The position numbers and the translations under genes were made by a program. A stretch of 6,254 bases of DNA. It comes from Nitrospira sp. Lineage in GTDB: Bacteria > Nitrospirota > Nitrospiria > Nitrospirales > Nitrospiraceae. The stretch spans positions 1 through 6,254 of the forward strand of contig VGXD01000131.1 of the NCBI GenBank assembly GCA_016873525.1. Reading direction: 5' to 3'. Under the pieces are notes generated by a model, which made no database searches, was not told the origin of the DNA, and saw nothing but the letters and a program-made list of their open reading frames with translations. Position 1 is the first letter of the stretch; each line of letters starts with the position of its first letter. Shown piece by piece: positions 1 to 5,761 of this stretch.

Positions 1-417
1 ATGCAAGAGGCCGCTTAAGAACAACAGGGCCGCAAAAGAGCCTCCGGCGCTCCGAAGCGTGACGGACAACGCGCCCTCGACAAAACACCGCGCGCCGAGC
101 ATCGCCAGCAGGAAGGGCAGCAGATAGGCTCCGCCTCCGATCAACCAGAACAGGGCCGTCGCAATCGTCGCCCCGACGGTCCCGATCATGTTCTTCGTCG
201 GCCCGGACGCCGCTTCAGCGCCCTCGACGGCCGTCGAGGAGCCGGCCCCGAACAAGAGGCGGTCGTTGGGGGAAAAGGACAGCAGGCTCAATAGAAATAG
301 CAGGCTCAGCGTGATCAGCAGGACGCCGATCACCTCATGCTGAAGATGAGATGGCTGACGGGATGTACCGCGGGCGTCACCGCGTTTCGCCGTGGTGGAT
401 ACACCCATGCGCGGCAT
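1..417 (-). CDS. ftsK: DNA translocase FtsK/SpoIIIE, N-terminal membrane part (3' end outside window)
   Basis: The minus frame from the ATG at 417 stays open to the left edge and gives the first 139 residues of a longer protein. I translated it by hand. A basic, polar N-terminus (1-27) is followed by a membrane helix at about 28-48 ending in the motif LLSFSPND. A periplasmic-type loop leads to NMIGTVGATIA (76-86), a second helix, GGGAYLLPFLLAMLGAR (94-110) and the beginning of a further helix (about 124-138). This order matches the four-helix membrane domain of FtsK/SpoIIIE. That family anchors a hexameric ATPase at the septum, which pumps chromosomal DNA and helps resolve dimers at dif. The motor and gamma domains lie outside the window. 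The gene starts 23 bp after rsmA, so it is probably co-transcribed. No clear Shine-Dalgarno precedes the ATG; an in-frame ATG at 408 is an alternative start. Confidence 0.88.
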   Translation of the reverse strand, partial: MPRMGVSTTAKRGDARGTSRQPSHLQHEVIGVLLITLSLLFLLSLLSFSPNDRLLFGAGSSTAVEGAEAASGPTKNMIGTVGATIATALFWLIGGGAYLLPFLLAMLGARCFVEGALSVTLRSAGGSFAALLFLSGLLH

Positions 418-440
418 GGTAGCACAGGCGAAAAGCGATT

Positions 441-1268
441 TCAAAGTTCGTCGGCGACCGCCGTCGGTTCCTCGCCGCCGGCCCAGGCCTTGGCCAGGGA
501 GGCAAACTCCGTCAATGTCAGCGTCTCGGCCCGCCGACCCGGCTCGATCCCGGCCTCCGCGAGCGCCAGGGCCACTCGATCCGATGGCAGCCCTTCATCG
601 CGCAGGGAGTTGGCGAGGGTCTTTCGACGATGGGCAAAAGCCGCCCGCACGATTCGGACAAACCGACCCTCGTCGGCCACCCCGCCGGAGGGCGGGGTTC
701 GCGTCACCAGCGACACCACTGCCGACCCGACTTCCGGCTTCGGACGGAAACAACTCGGCGAAACCTGAAACGCCAGCGCCACCTCAGCCGCCCGCTGCGT
801 GAGCACCGATAGCACGCCGTAATCGGCCGTGGCCGGCCGTGCCACCAAACGTCGAGCCACTTCGGTCTGGAGCATCAGGACCATGCGGTCGATCCGCTCG
901 CGCGCATCCAGCAACTTGAACAACAACGGCGTGGAGACGTTATAGGGCAGGTTGGCCACCACGACCGTCCCCTCGGGCAGCGACTCGTAGGAGAATTTCA
1001 GGGCGTCGCCGGCCCGGAGGTCAAGGTTGCGGCAGTCCCCGAACGTCTCCTCTAGATAGGCGACCAGTTGTTGGTCCACCTCCACCGCAATCACGGTTTT
1101 GGCGGCGGCGCAGAGCGAGCGGGTGAGACTCCCCCGGCCTGGTCCGATCTCCAAGACCGTCTCGTCCGGCCGGATCTTCGCGACCGCCACGATCTTTCGC
1201 ACGATGTTGGGATCGACCAGGAAATGCTGGCCGAGGCGCTTCAGGGGGCGAGGCGGCTGCCGCGTCAT
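441..1268 (-). CDS. rsmA: 16S rRNA (adenine1518-N6/adenine1519-N6)-dimethyltransferase RsmA (KsgA)
   Basis: RsmA transfers four methyl groups from S-adenosylmethionine to two adjacent adenines in the 3' terminal helix of 16S rRNA and acts as a late checkpoint in 30S assembly. The 275 residues are the normal family length and hold all the expected landmarks. These are RLGQHFLVDP (11-20), SAM-binding motif I EIGPGRGSLT (40-49), the acidic ribose contact VEVD (62-65), GDAL (87-90), catalytic motif IV NLPYNVSTP (106-114), FRPKPEVGSAVV (174-185) and FAHRRKTLANSL (211-222). The ATG at 1268 overlaps the stop codon of the preceding small gene in an ATGA arrangement (1265-1268), which implies coupled translation. 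Loss of this enzyme is known to give kasugamycin resistance in other bacteria. No key residue is missing. Confidence 0.97.
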   Translation of the reverse strand: MTRQPPRPLKRLGQHFLVDPNIVRKIVAVAKIRPDETVLEIGPGRGSLTRSLCAAAKTVIAVEVDQQLVAYLEETFGDCRNLDLRAGDALKFSYESLPEGTVVVANLPYNVSTPLLFKLLDARERIDRMVLMLQTEVARRLVARPATADYGVLSVLTQRAAEVALAFQVSPSCFRPKPEVGSAVVSLVTRTPPSGGVADEGRFVRIVRAAFAHRRKTLANSLRDEGLPSDRVALALAEAGIEPGRRAETLTLTEFASLAKAWAGGEEPTAVADEL

Positions 1269-1591
1269 TCGTCACGGAGCATCGGTGAGGAAGCCTTCTT
1301 GATCTGCTCGGCCAAACCCATTAAGAACTCCCGGTACACCTCGACATCATCGCCCAACTCTTCCAGGAGATCGTTCGTAAAAGACGGGCCGGTCTTGATG
1401 TCGGCAAACCGCCTGGCCTCCTCCTGCCCCACCTGTTGGGCGAGCAAAGGGACCACCCGCACTTTCCACTTGGCGACGCGTTCGGCCCCGGCCACCGTAT
1501 TGAGGTCCTTCGTCGCCTGCGCAAGCAACGCATCCAATTCCTTCACCTGGGCCTGAAGAAAGTCGAGCGCCGCTTGTTTTCCGTCGGTCAT
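1265..1591 (-). CDS. Small helical protein of unknown function between pdxA and rsmA
   Basis: I do not recognise this 108-residue protein. It has no signal peptide or membrane segment. It looks almost entirely helical, with heptad-like leucines and alanines at 8-34 (ALDFLQAQVKELDALLAQA). A distinctive patch at 38-65 reads RVAKWKVRVVPLLAQQVG, then EEARRFADI. An acidic stretch (76-84) and a terminal helix (85-99) follow. The W-K-x2-V spacing followed by a Gly-acidic-x-RF/YxDI element loosely recalls helical modules attached to some defence or nucleotide-binding proteins, but this is only an impression. The gene begins 27 bp after pdxA, with AAAGGA 9 nt before its ATG, and its TGA overlaps the rsmA ATG by 4 bp. 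That packing and a plausible ribosome site support a real gene. A role linked to rRNA methylation or ribosome assembly would be guesswork from position. Confidence 0.78.
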   Translation of the reverse strand: MTDGKQAALDFLQAQVKELDALLAQATKDLNTVAGAERVAKWKVRVVPLLAQQVGQEEARRFADIKTGPSFTNDLLEELGDDVEVYREFLMGLAEQIKKASSPMLRDE

Positions 1592-1618
1592 GTCCGTGAT
1601 TCCTTTCCGCCCCCAACA

Positions 1619-2635
1619 CTAACGCCGCAACGCCGCCAGCCTGGCGGCCAACTTCACGGCTTCGATCAAACTGCCTGGATCGGCCACCCCCTTGCCGGCG
1701 ATGTCAAAGGCGGTTCCATGGTCCACCGATGTCCGAATGATCGGCAAGCCAACCGTCAGGTTCACGCATCGGCCGAAGGCCACCAGCTTGAGCGGGATCA
1801 GGCCCTGGTCGTGATACATGGCGACGATGCCGTCGTAATCGCCGCGCACGGCCTTGCCAAAGAGCGTGTCGGCCGGCAGCGGGTCGCTGGCCAGGATTCC
1901 AGCGGCCCTGGCGCGGCGCGCCGCAGGCAGGATGACCCTTCCTTCCTCGTCGCCGAACAAGCCCCCTTCGCCTGCATGGGGATTGAGGGCCGCCACGCCG
2001 ATCCTCGGCTTGGCAAGGCCGAAATACTCGCGGAGCGCGCGGTCGGCCAAACGGATCGCCTTGCCCACGCGGGCCGTGTTCAAGGCTTCAGGGAGATCGT
2101 GGATCGCCACATGCGTCGTAACGAACATGATCTTCAGCGGCCCGCCCAGGATCATCATCCCGACTTCCCGGCTGCGGGTCAGATCGGCCAGGAGTTCGGT
2201 ATGGCCGGGATAGTCGAATCCGGCTTTGTTGATCGCTTCTTTGTTGATCGGCCCAGTGACGATCGCATCGACGCAGCCCGCCTCAGCCAGTCGGACCGCC
2301 TTGGTGATGAAGGCCACGGAGGCGGCCCCGCAGGACTGAGAGACCCTCCCGACCTGGAATCGCCCCAGCGGGTGAACCAGAGGGTCCAGGATCGGCAGTT
2401 TGTCGCGCCGGCCCCGCAGTTCATGGCCTTCCACACGAACCGCCTGCAACGGCAACCGCAGCGTCCGCACCGTCCGCTCCATCACCGCTTGAGACCCGAT
2501 GATCAACGGACGGCACAATCGGTGGATCTCTGGCCCGGCCATGACCTTGGCGATCACCTCAGGGCCGATACCGGCCGGATCGCCCATGGTCAGGGCCAAG
2601 ATTGGTTTCCGCTTCAACTGTCCGACCTTCACCAT
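1619..2635 (-). CDS. pdxA: 4-hydroxythreonine-4-phosphate dehydrogenase PdxA
   Basis: PdxA oxidises 4-phosphohydroxy-L-threonine with NAD(P)+. The product decarboxylates to 3-amino-1-hydroxyacetone phosphate, which PdxJ condenses with deoxyxylulose phosphate to form pyridoxine phosphate. The 338 residues carry the family signatures TMGDPAGIGPEV (16-27), VTGPINKEAI (126-135), YPGHTELLA (142-150), NPHAGEGGLFG (218-228), YHDQGLIPLK (274-283) and RTSVDHGTAFDIAGKG. The three metal-binding histidines fall at 175, 220 and 275. Their spacing of 45 and 55 residues equals that of H166, H211 and H266 in E. coli PdxA, and K283 lies 8 residues on as K274 does there. The ATG is 6 bp after the exchanger stop and the Shine-Dalgarno is weak, so translation probably depends on coupling. 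Starts slightly downstream cannot be excluded, since the conserved core begins near residue 11. Confidence 0.97.
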   Translation of the reverse strand: MVKVGQLKRKPILALTMGDPAGIGPEVIAKVMAGPEIHRLCRPLIIGSQAVMERTVRTLRLPLQAVRVEGHELRGRRDKLPILDPLVHPLGRFQVGRVSQSCGAASVAFITKAVRLAEAGCVDAIVTGPINKEAINKAGFDYPGHTELLADLTRSREVGMMILGGPLKIMFVTTHVAIHDLPEALNTARVGKAIRLADRALREYFGLAKPRIGVAALNPHAGEGGLFGDEEGRVILPAARRARAAGILASDPLPADTLFGKAVRGDYDGIVAMYHDQGLIPLKLVAFGRCVNLTVGLPIIRTSVDHGTAFDIAGKGVADPGSLIEAVKLAARLAALRR

Positions 2636-2641
2636 AATCGG

Positions 2642-3640
2642 CTAGGCCCCGTAGAGATAGAGTGTAAACCCAATATAGAGCAAGGCGCTGGCGCTGAGCA
2701 GCCAGGGGCGCCAATGTCCGCCCCACAGCAACTGTCCAAGACTCGCGCTGACCGCCACAAGGGCCAGGCCCATGGTCGCCAAGGCATTGGGGGCCAGGGT
2801 CCAGTCCGTTCCGATAAGCCCGACCGACACAGGGAAGGTCGCCTGAAACACCATGGCCCCGGTCACGTTGCCGACCGCCAAGGTATCCTTCTTCTGGTAG
2901 AGCCAGAGGAAGCTGTTGGACATTTCCGGTAACTCGGTGGCCAAGGGCGCAATCAGCAGGGCGAGCAGCAGCGGCGACACCTGTAGCTCGGCCGACAGCG
3001 CCTTGGCCGCCGTCACGAACAGATGGGCGCCGCCGGCCAATCCCACCAGCCCAACCGCACCCTGTAGCGCGATCAGGACGTAGGCCGGCCTGGCTGCCTG
3101 ACGGGCAAAAAAGAGGGGCTCCAACTCCGATCCCCCCACGTGCTCGCCGGAAAACTTGATCTTCATGTAGTAGCCATAGAGCAGGACCAGGAGGCCGGCA
3201 ACGGCGTAGTGCACCGCATGGGAGGGCACATACACGCAGAACAACGCCAGCCCATAGGCGGTCAAAAAGAATTGCAGGTCGGTGCGCACATCCCCGTAAT
3301 TCAGCGCGAACGCAGCAGTGCGCTTCCCCATTTTGGTATAGAGCAACAGCAGGCCGGCCAAGAGCGGCAACACGAGCGTGCTGAGCATGAAGGGAGCCCC
3401 CAAGATGGCGCCCAAGCCGACATCCGCTCCCTCCTGCCCCGTTCCGAAGAAAATGGCGATGACCGGGATGGAGGTTTCCGGCAACGTGGTGCCCACCGCC
3501 GCAAAGATACTGCCGACGGCGCCATCCGGCACCTTCAGACGCTTGCCCAGCCATTCGATGCCGTTCGTAAAGAGCGCACAGCCGCCCAGCGTGACCACCA
3601 CGGAGAGCAGGAACAAGCCGACATAGAGCAGAGTGGTCAC
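2642..3640 (-). CDS. CaCA-type sodium/calcium (cation) exchanger family membrane protein
   Basis: This is a 332-residue inner-membrane protein with about ten hydrophobic segments in two homologous halves, the layout of the Ca2+/cation antiporter (PF01699) family. The alpha-1 repeat contains AVGTTLPETSIPVIA (48-62) and GLGAILGAPF (75-84). The alpha-2 repeat contains APLATELPEMSNSF (231-244) and AVGNVTGAMVFQ (255-266). E55 and E239 occupy the positions of the paired glutamates that bind ions in characterised exchangers. I chose the GTG at 3640 because GGAGG (3646-3650) sits 5 nt before it, it overlaps the larC stop as GTGA, and the first helix starts at once. The ATG at 3748 would add 36 Gly/Ala/Arg-rich residues that lie inside larC. 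The usual second-half Asn/Asp ion ligands appear replaced, so the transported ion is uncertain. Coupling to larC suggests, but does not show, a link to metal supply. Confidence 0.87.
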   Translation of the reverse strand: MTTLLYVGLFLLSVVVTLGGCALFTNGIEWLGKRLKVPDGAVGSIFAAVGTTLPETSIPVIAIFFGTGQEGADVGLGAILGAPFMLSTLVLPLLAGLLLLYTKMGKRTAAFALNYGDVRTDLQFFLTAYGLALFCVYVPSHAVHYAVAGLLVLLYGYYMKIKFSGEHVGGSELEPLFFARQAARPAYVLIALQGAVGLVGLAGGAHLFVTAAKALSAELQVSPLLLALLIAPLATELPEMSNSFLWLYQKKDTLAVGNVTGAMVFQATFPVSVGLIGTDWTLAPNALATMGLALVAVSASLGQLLWGGHWRPWLLSASALLYIGFTLYLYGA

Positions 3641-4854
3641 GCGGGCCTCCGCAAGCCGCCCTTGCGACCGCGCTTCTCGAAGACCCGCAGCGCCTCGTCC
3701 ATGACCTCCCTGACCGGCCGCCCCGTCCGTTCCGCGATCCGCTTGCAATCCTGATACTCGGGCGAGGCCTTCACCCCTCCGGCCCCAGTGTCGGCCACCT
3801 TCACCTGTACCGCCCCGCCCTTCGTGCGAACCACCTGCATCAGGCGCGGAAGGACCACCCGCTGCAGTTCCTGCATCCTCACCCCCAGGGTCGTCGTGTC
3901 CCGGAGCATGACCGCCGCCACAGCCTCAGCCTGCCCCCGCAAGGCCAGGGCCGCCAGCACGATGCCGGGCCGGCCCCGTTTCATGATCGTCGGTGTGAGC
4001 GTCACGTCCACCGCACCGGCGGCAAAAAGACGGTCCATGACCGTTTCGTAGACTTGCGGGTTCAGGTCATCCAGGTTCGTTTCGATCTGGATCACGGATT
4101 CCGCCTCGCCGGAGCCCGAAGCCTGCGCCACCCATTCGGTTTCGCCGAGAAAGACCCGGAGCACATTCGGCCACTCGTCCGTCTTGTTCGTCCCGGCGCC
4201 ATAGCCCACAGAGGTCACGCGCATCAAGGGCAGAGGGCCGTAGCGCTGAGCCAAGCTGGTTAGAATCGCCATCCCCGTGGGAGTCGTCAGTTCCCGTGTC
4301 GGGCCGGCACCGTACACCGGGACGTTGCGGGCCAGCGCCGCCACCGCAGGGCCTGGGACAGGCAACCGGCCATGAGCGGTCTCGATCATCCCGGCGCCCA
4401 GATTGACCGCCGACGCCGTGACAGACCCGATGCCCAACAGATGGCAGCCCAACAGCGAACCGACCACGTCCACGAGCGAGTCCACGACCCCGACCTCGTG
4501 GAAATGGACTTTGGACGGGCTGACTCGATGGGCGATGCCTTCCGCCTGGGCCAGCCGCTCGAAGACCTCAAGACTGCGGTCCTTGACCGGAGTTGGAATC
4601 CGGCTCGTCCGGATTTTCCTCTGGATCGTCTGAAGCGAGAGGGGGGCACGGAATCCCTCACGAACCACCACATCCACCTTGGTGGCATGGAGTCCGCCGC
4701 GCAGGACCTTCTTCGATCGCAAAACATAGCCGCCGGCCGGCACCGCCTTCAGGCCTCTGGCGAGGTCCTTGAACGGCAACCCGGCGTCCACCAAGGCGCC
4801 CAAAATCATGTCGCCGCTGATGCCCGAAAAACAGTCGAAATGCAGAATCGTCAT
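3637..4854 (-). CDS. larC: Nickel-pincer cofactor biosynthesis protein LarC (nickel insertion cyclometallase, DUF111)
   Basis: LarC uses CTP to insert nickel into pyridinium-3,5-bisthiocarboxylic acid mononucleotide, the last step of NPN cofactor synthesis. The cofactor serves lactate racemase and other LarA-type enzymes. Family landmarks include HFDCFSGISGDMILGALVDAG (5-25), VHFHEVGVVDSLVDVVG (116-132), the TTPTGMAI segment (190-197), VGYGAGTNKTDEWPN (216-230), IETNLDDLNPQ (257-267) and a C-terminal domain with TPTIMKRGRPG and KRIAERTGRPV. The protein is one continuous 405-residue chain, whereas Lactiplantibacillus plantarum makes LarC through a ribosomal frameshift joining larC1 and larC2. 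The N-terminal region lacks the histidine-rich stretch found in many DUF111 proteins. The start is ATG 4854 with a GAGGGAG element upstream. The gene leads the run and its stop overlaps the exchanger start by 4 bp. Confidence 0.96.
   Translation of the reverse strand: MTILHFDCFSGISGDMILGALVDAGLPFKDLARGLKAVPAGGYVLRSKKVLRGGLHATKVDVVVREGFRAPLSLQTIQRKIRTSRIPTPVKDRSLEVFERLAQAEGIAHRVSPSKVHFHEVGVVDSLVDVVGSLLGCHLLGIGSVTASAVNLGAGMIETAHGRLPVPGPAVAALARNVPVYGAGPTRELTTPTGMAILTSLAQRYGPLPLMRVTSVGYGAGTNKTDEWPNVLRVFLGETEWVAQASGSGEAESVIQIETNLDDLNPQVYETVMDRLFAAGAVDVTLTPTIMKRGRPGIVLAALALRGQAEAVAAVMLRDTTTLGVRMQELQRVVLPRLMQVVRTKGGAVQVKVADTGAGGVKASPEYQDCKRIAERTGRPVREVMDEALRVFEKRGRKGGLRRPA
3646..3650 (-). promoter_or_regulatory. 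Shine-Dalgarno GGAGG that decides the exchanger GTG start
   Basis: The minus strand reads GGAGG followed by five nucleotides and GTG at 3640-3638. The site lies within the last codons of larC. This is the best ribosome-binding match seen in the run of genes, and it supports the GTG over the upstream in-frame ATG at 3748. Confidence 0.75.
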
Positions 4855-4878
4855 CGAGGCTCCCTCAGGGTCCGTTCG

Positions 4879-4884
4879 ATTATG
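4879..4884 (-). promoter_or_regulatory. Candidate -10 element for the larC-led operon
   Basis: The minus strand reads CATAAT, five of six matches to TATAAT, about 25 nt upstream of the larC ATG. It would place transcription start near 4872 with a short leader. No good -35 hexamer is visible at 16-18 bp spacing, so this is tentative. Confidence 0.35.
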
Positions 4885-4981
4885 CGCCGCTCATCTTACA
4901 CAAATCCCGCAGGAGACCGAAAGACTCTTCCGGCCAGGCCTCCAGCGGATCCGGCAACACCTGAGCCGAAACGATTGATGA

Positions 4982-5010
4982 TTGACAGGCAGGACGCCCT
5001 ATGTTATCCA
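4982..5010 (+). promoter_or_regulatory. Candidate sigma70-type promoter for the secreted-protein gene
   Basis: A perfect TTGACA (4982-4987) is followed after 17 bp by TATCCA (5005-5010), which matches only the first three -10 positions. Transcription would start near 5017, leaving a leader of about 60 nt before the ATG at 5076. The -35 is convincing in GC-rich DNA and the -10 is weak. Confidence 0.4.
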
Positions 5011-5012
5011 CA
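5004..5012 (+). promoter_or_regulatory. Perfect DnaA-box sequence TTATCCACA
   Basis: The nonamer matches the strong E. coli DnaA box (TTATNCACA) exactly and overlaps the candidate -10 element of the plus-strand promoter. It is a single copy; the nearest lookalike, TCTTACACA at 4894-4902, has two mismatches. An isolated box beside a promoter would fit DnaA-dependent regulation better than an origin, but chance is possible. Confidence 0.35.
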
Positions 5013-5032
5013 CACAGTGCCTGCTCACCCCC

Positions 5033-5042
5033 TTGATATCAA
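5033..5042 (+). promoter_or_regulatory. 10-bp perfect palindrome TTGATATCAA in the leader
   Basis: The palindrome lies between the candidate transcription start (about 5017) and the ATG at 5076. It could be a small operator, but it is short and nothing else supports binding. Confidence 0.2.
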
Positions 5043-5075
5043 CCGCGAGGCTGATCGCCGCTCCGCGCTCCACCC

Positions 5076-5681
5076 ATGATCACCATGCGTTCCACCAGGT
5101 CCGTTCCGACACCCTTCGTCCATCCACGGCGCCCTGTCACAGTCGCTTCGCGCAGCGGGGCCCCCCTGGGCTGGTGGCTCGGAGCGTCGGCGCTGGGCAG
5201 CCTGCTGCTCTGTCTGCTGCTGTCCGCGACCGAGGCCGAGGCCAAGCGAAAACCGGTTCAACATGTTCAACCGGACCTGCGCATCCTCTCCGTGACGGCT
5301 TCGCCCGAGTCCTATTCTCCTCAAGACGGCTCGCTCGACTTCGCCATCGAGGTCGAACTGCCCAAAGACCTCGACGGCGCCACGATCCTCGAGGTCTCTT
5401 CGCTTATCAGTTCGCCGTCCAAACGGTCCATGCGATTTCTGTCGAACCGCCAACCAGCCGGCACTCCAACGACGCAGGCGTTACCCCAAGCCCTACCCCC
5501 AGGGTCAAAGCCACGACTCGCCGTCACGCTGACGTGGGATGGCACGGACCAGACCAGGCAAGCGGTCGAGCACGGCAAATACAACTACGAAGTGCGGGCG
5601 AAACTCCTGGCCGTCGGGGAGAAGGGGCCCAGAACAAAAATGGTCTCCTGGCCCAAGCGCGGCATCATCGAAGTCAAGTAA
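5076..5681 (+). CDS. Secreted or periplasmic protein with Ig-like/FlgD-like fold, function unknown
   Basis: This is a 201-residue protein. An unusually long arginine-rich N-region (1-32) precedes a hydrophobic core (about 33-51, WWLGASALGSLLLCLLLSA) and a likely signal peptidase I site after AEA (54-56). The cysteine at 46 is not in a lipobox context. The mature part looks all-beta: PDLRILSVTASPESYSP (66-82), DFAIEVELP (88-96), then a Pro/Gln-rich linker (125-146). LTWDGTDQTRQAVEHGKYNYEVRA (152-175) resembles the C-terminal strands of FlgD-type Ig-like repeats, which typically read WDGxDxxGxxVxxGxYxYxV. There are no catalytic motifs, so binding or a structural role in the envelope is more likely than an enzyme. 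The gene is divergent from larC and convergent with larB. An in-frame stop at 5052-5054 limits the start to ATG 5076 or ATG 5085; neither has a clear Shine-Dalgarno. Confidence 0.75.
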   Translation: MITMRSTRSVPTPFVHPRRPVTVASRSGAPLGWWLGASALGSLLLCLLLSATEAEAKRKPVQHVQPDLRILSVTASPESYSPQDGSLDFAIEVELPKDLDGATILEVSSLISSPSKRSMRFLSNRQPAGTPTTQALPQALPPGSKPRLAVTLTWDGTDQTRQAVEHGKYNYEVRAKLLAVGEKGPRTKMVSWPKRGIIEVK

Positions 5682-5709
5682 CAACGGTCCTCAAGTCTAT
5701 CCTGTCATC

Positions 5710-5744
5710 AAGTCTGTAAAGTCTTAGGGGACTTTCGGACTTTT
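5710..5744 (+). terminator. Candidate hairpin terminator at the convergent junction
   Basis: The arm 5710-5723 (AAGTC, TGT, AAAGTC) can pair with 5730-5742 (GACTTT, CG, GACTT) around a 6-nt loop, leaving a small internal bulge. The right arm ends in TTTT (5741-5744). It lies 29 bp after the stop of the secreted-protein gene and 15 bp before the larB stop. Reading the other way there is no T-run, so termination of larB by the same hairpin is less certain. Confidence 0.5.
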
Positions 5745-5761
5745 CCACTTTCAGACTTTCA
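5730..5761 (+). repeat. Four tandem 8-bp repeats, consensus GACTTTCN
   Basis: Four consecutive octamers start at 5730, 5738, 5746 and 5754: GACTTTCG, GACTTTTC, CACTTTCA and GACTTTCA. The last one contains the larB stop codon (5759-5761). Inverted copies of the core occur just to the left (AAGTC at 5693, 5710 and 5719), giving nested inverted repeats such as AAGTCTG (5710-5716) with CAGACTT (5752-5758). Confidence 0.75.

Noticed and set aside
1436..2932. 498-codon open frame on the plus strand, the longest in the window
   Set aside because: It lies antisense to pdxA and neighbouring genes that carry exact family motifs. Its translation is rich in Arg, His, Gln, Pro and Gly with no recognisable fold, which is typical of an antisense frame in GC-rich DNA.
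2559..3554. 331-codon open frame on the minus strand
   Set aside because: It is another reading frame of the exchanger and pdxA start region. The exchanger frame shows two clear alpha repeats and membrane helices, and this one is Gly/Arg/Cys-rich without motifs.
3641..3748. N-terminal extension of the exchanger from an ATG at 3748
   Set aside because: The extra 36 residues are low-complexity and lie inside larC, and a GTG with a strong ribosome site sits exactly at the larC stop.
4863..4870. Short palindrome around CCCTCAGGG before larC
   Set aside because: It is too short to call an operator and coincides with the purine-rich ribosome-binding region of larC.
4894..5012. Replication origin suggested by a DnaA box
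   Set aside because: There is only one good box, no AT-rich unwinding region and no dnaA, dnaN or parAB nearby.
4372..5079. 235-codon plus-strand frame across the larC start and intergenic region
   Set aside because: It is antisense to conserved larC motifs for most of its length and has no recognisable domain or ribosome site.
4982..5719. 245-codon plus-strand frame overlapping the secreted-protein gene
   Set aside because: The competing frame from 5076 has a credible signal peptide and Ig-like strands; this one is Arg/Ser/His-rich without structure.
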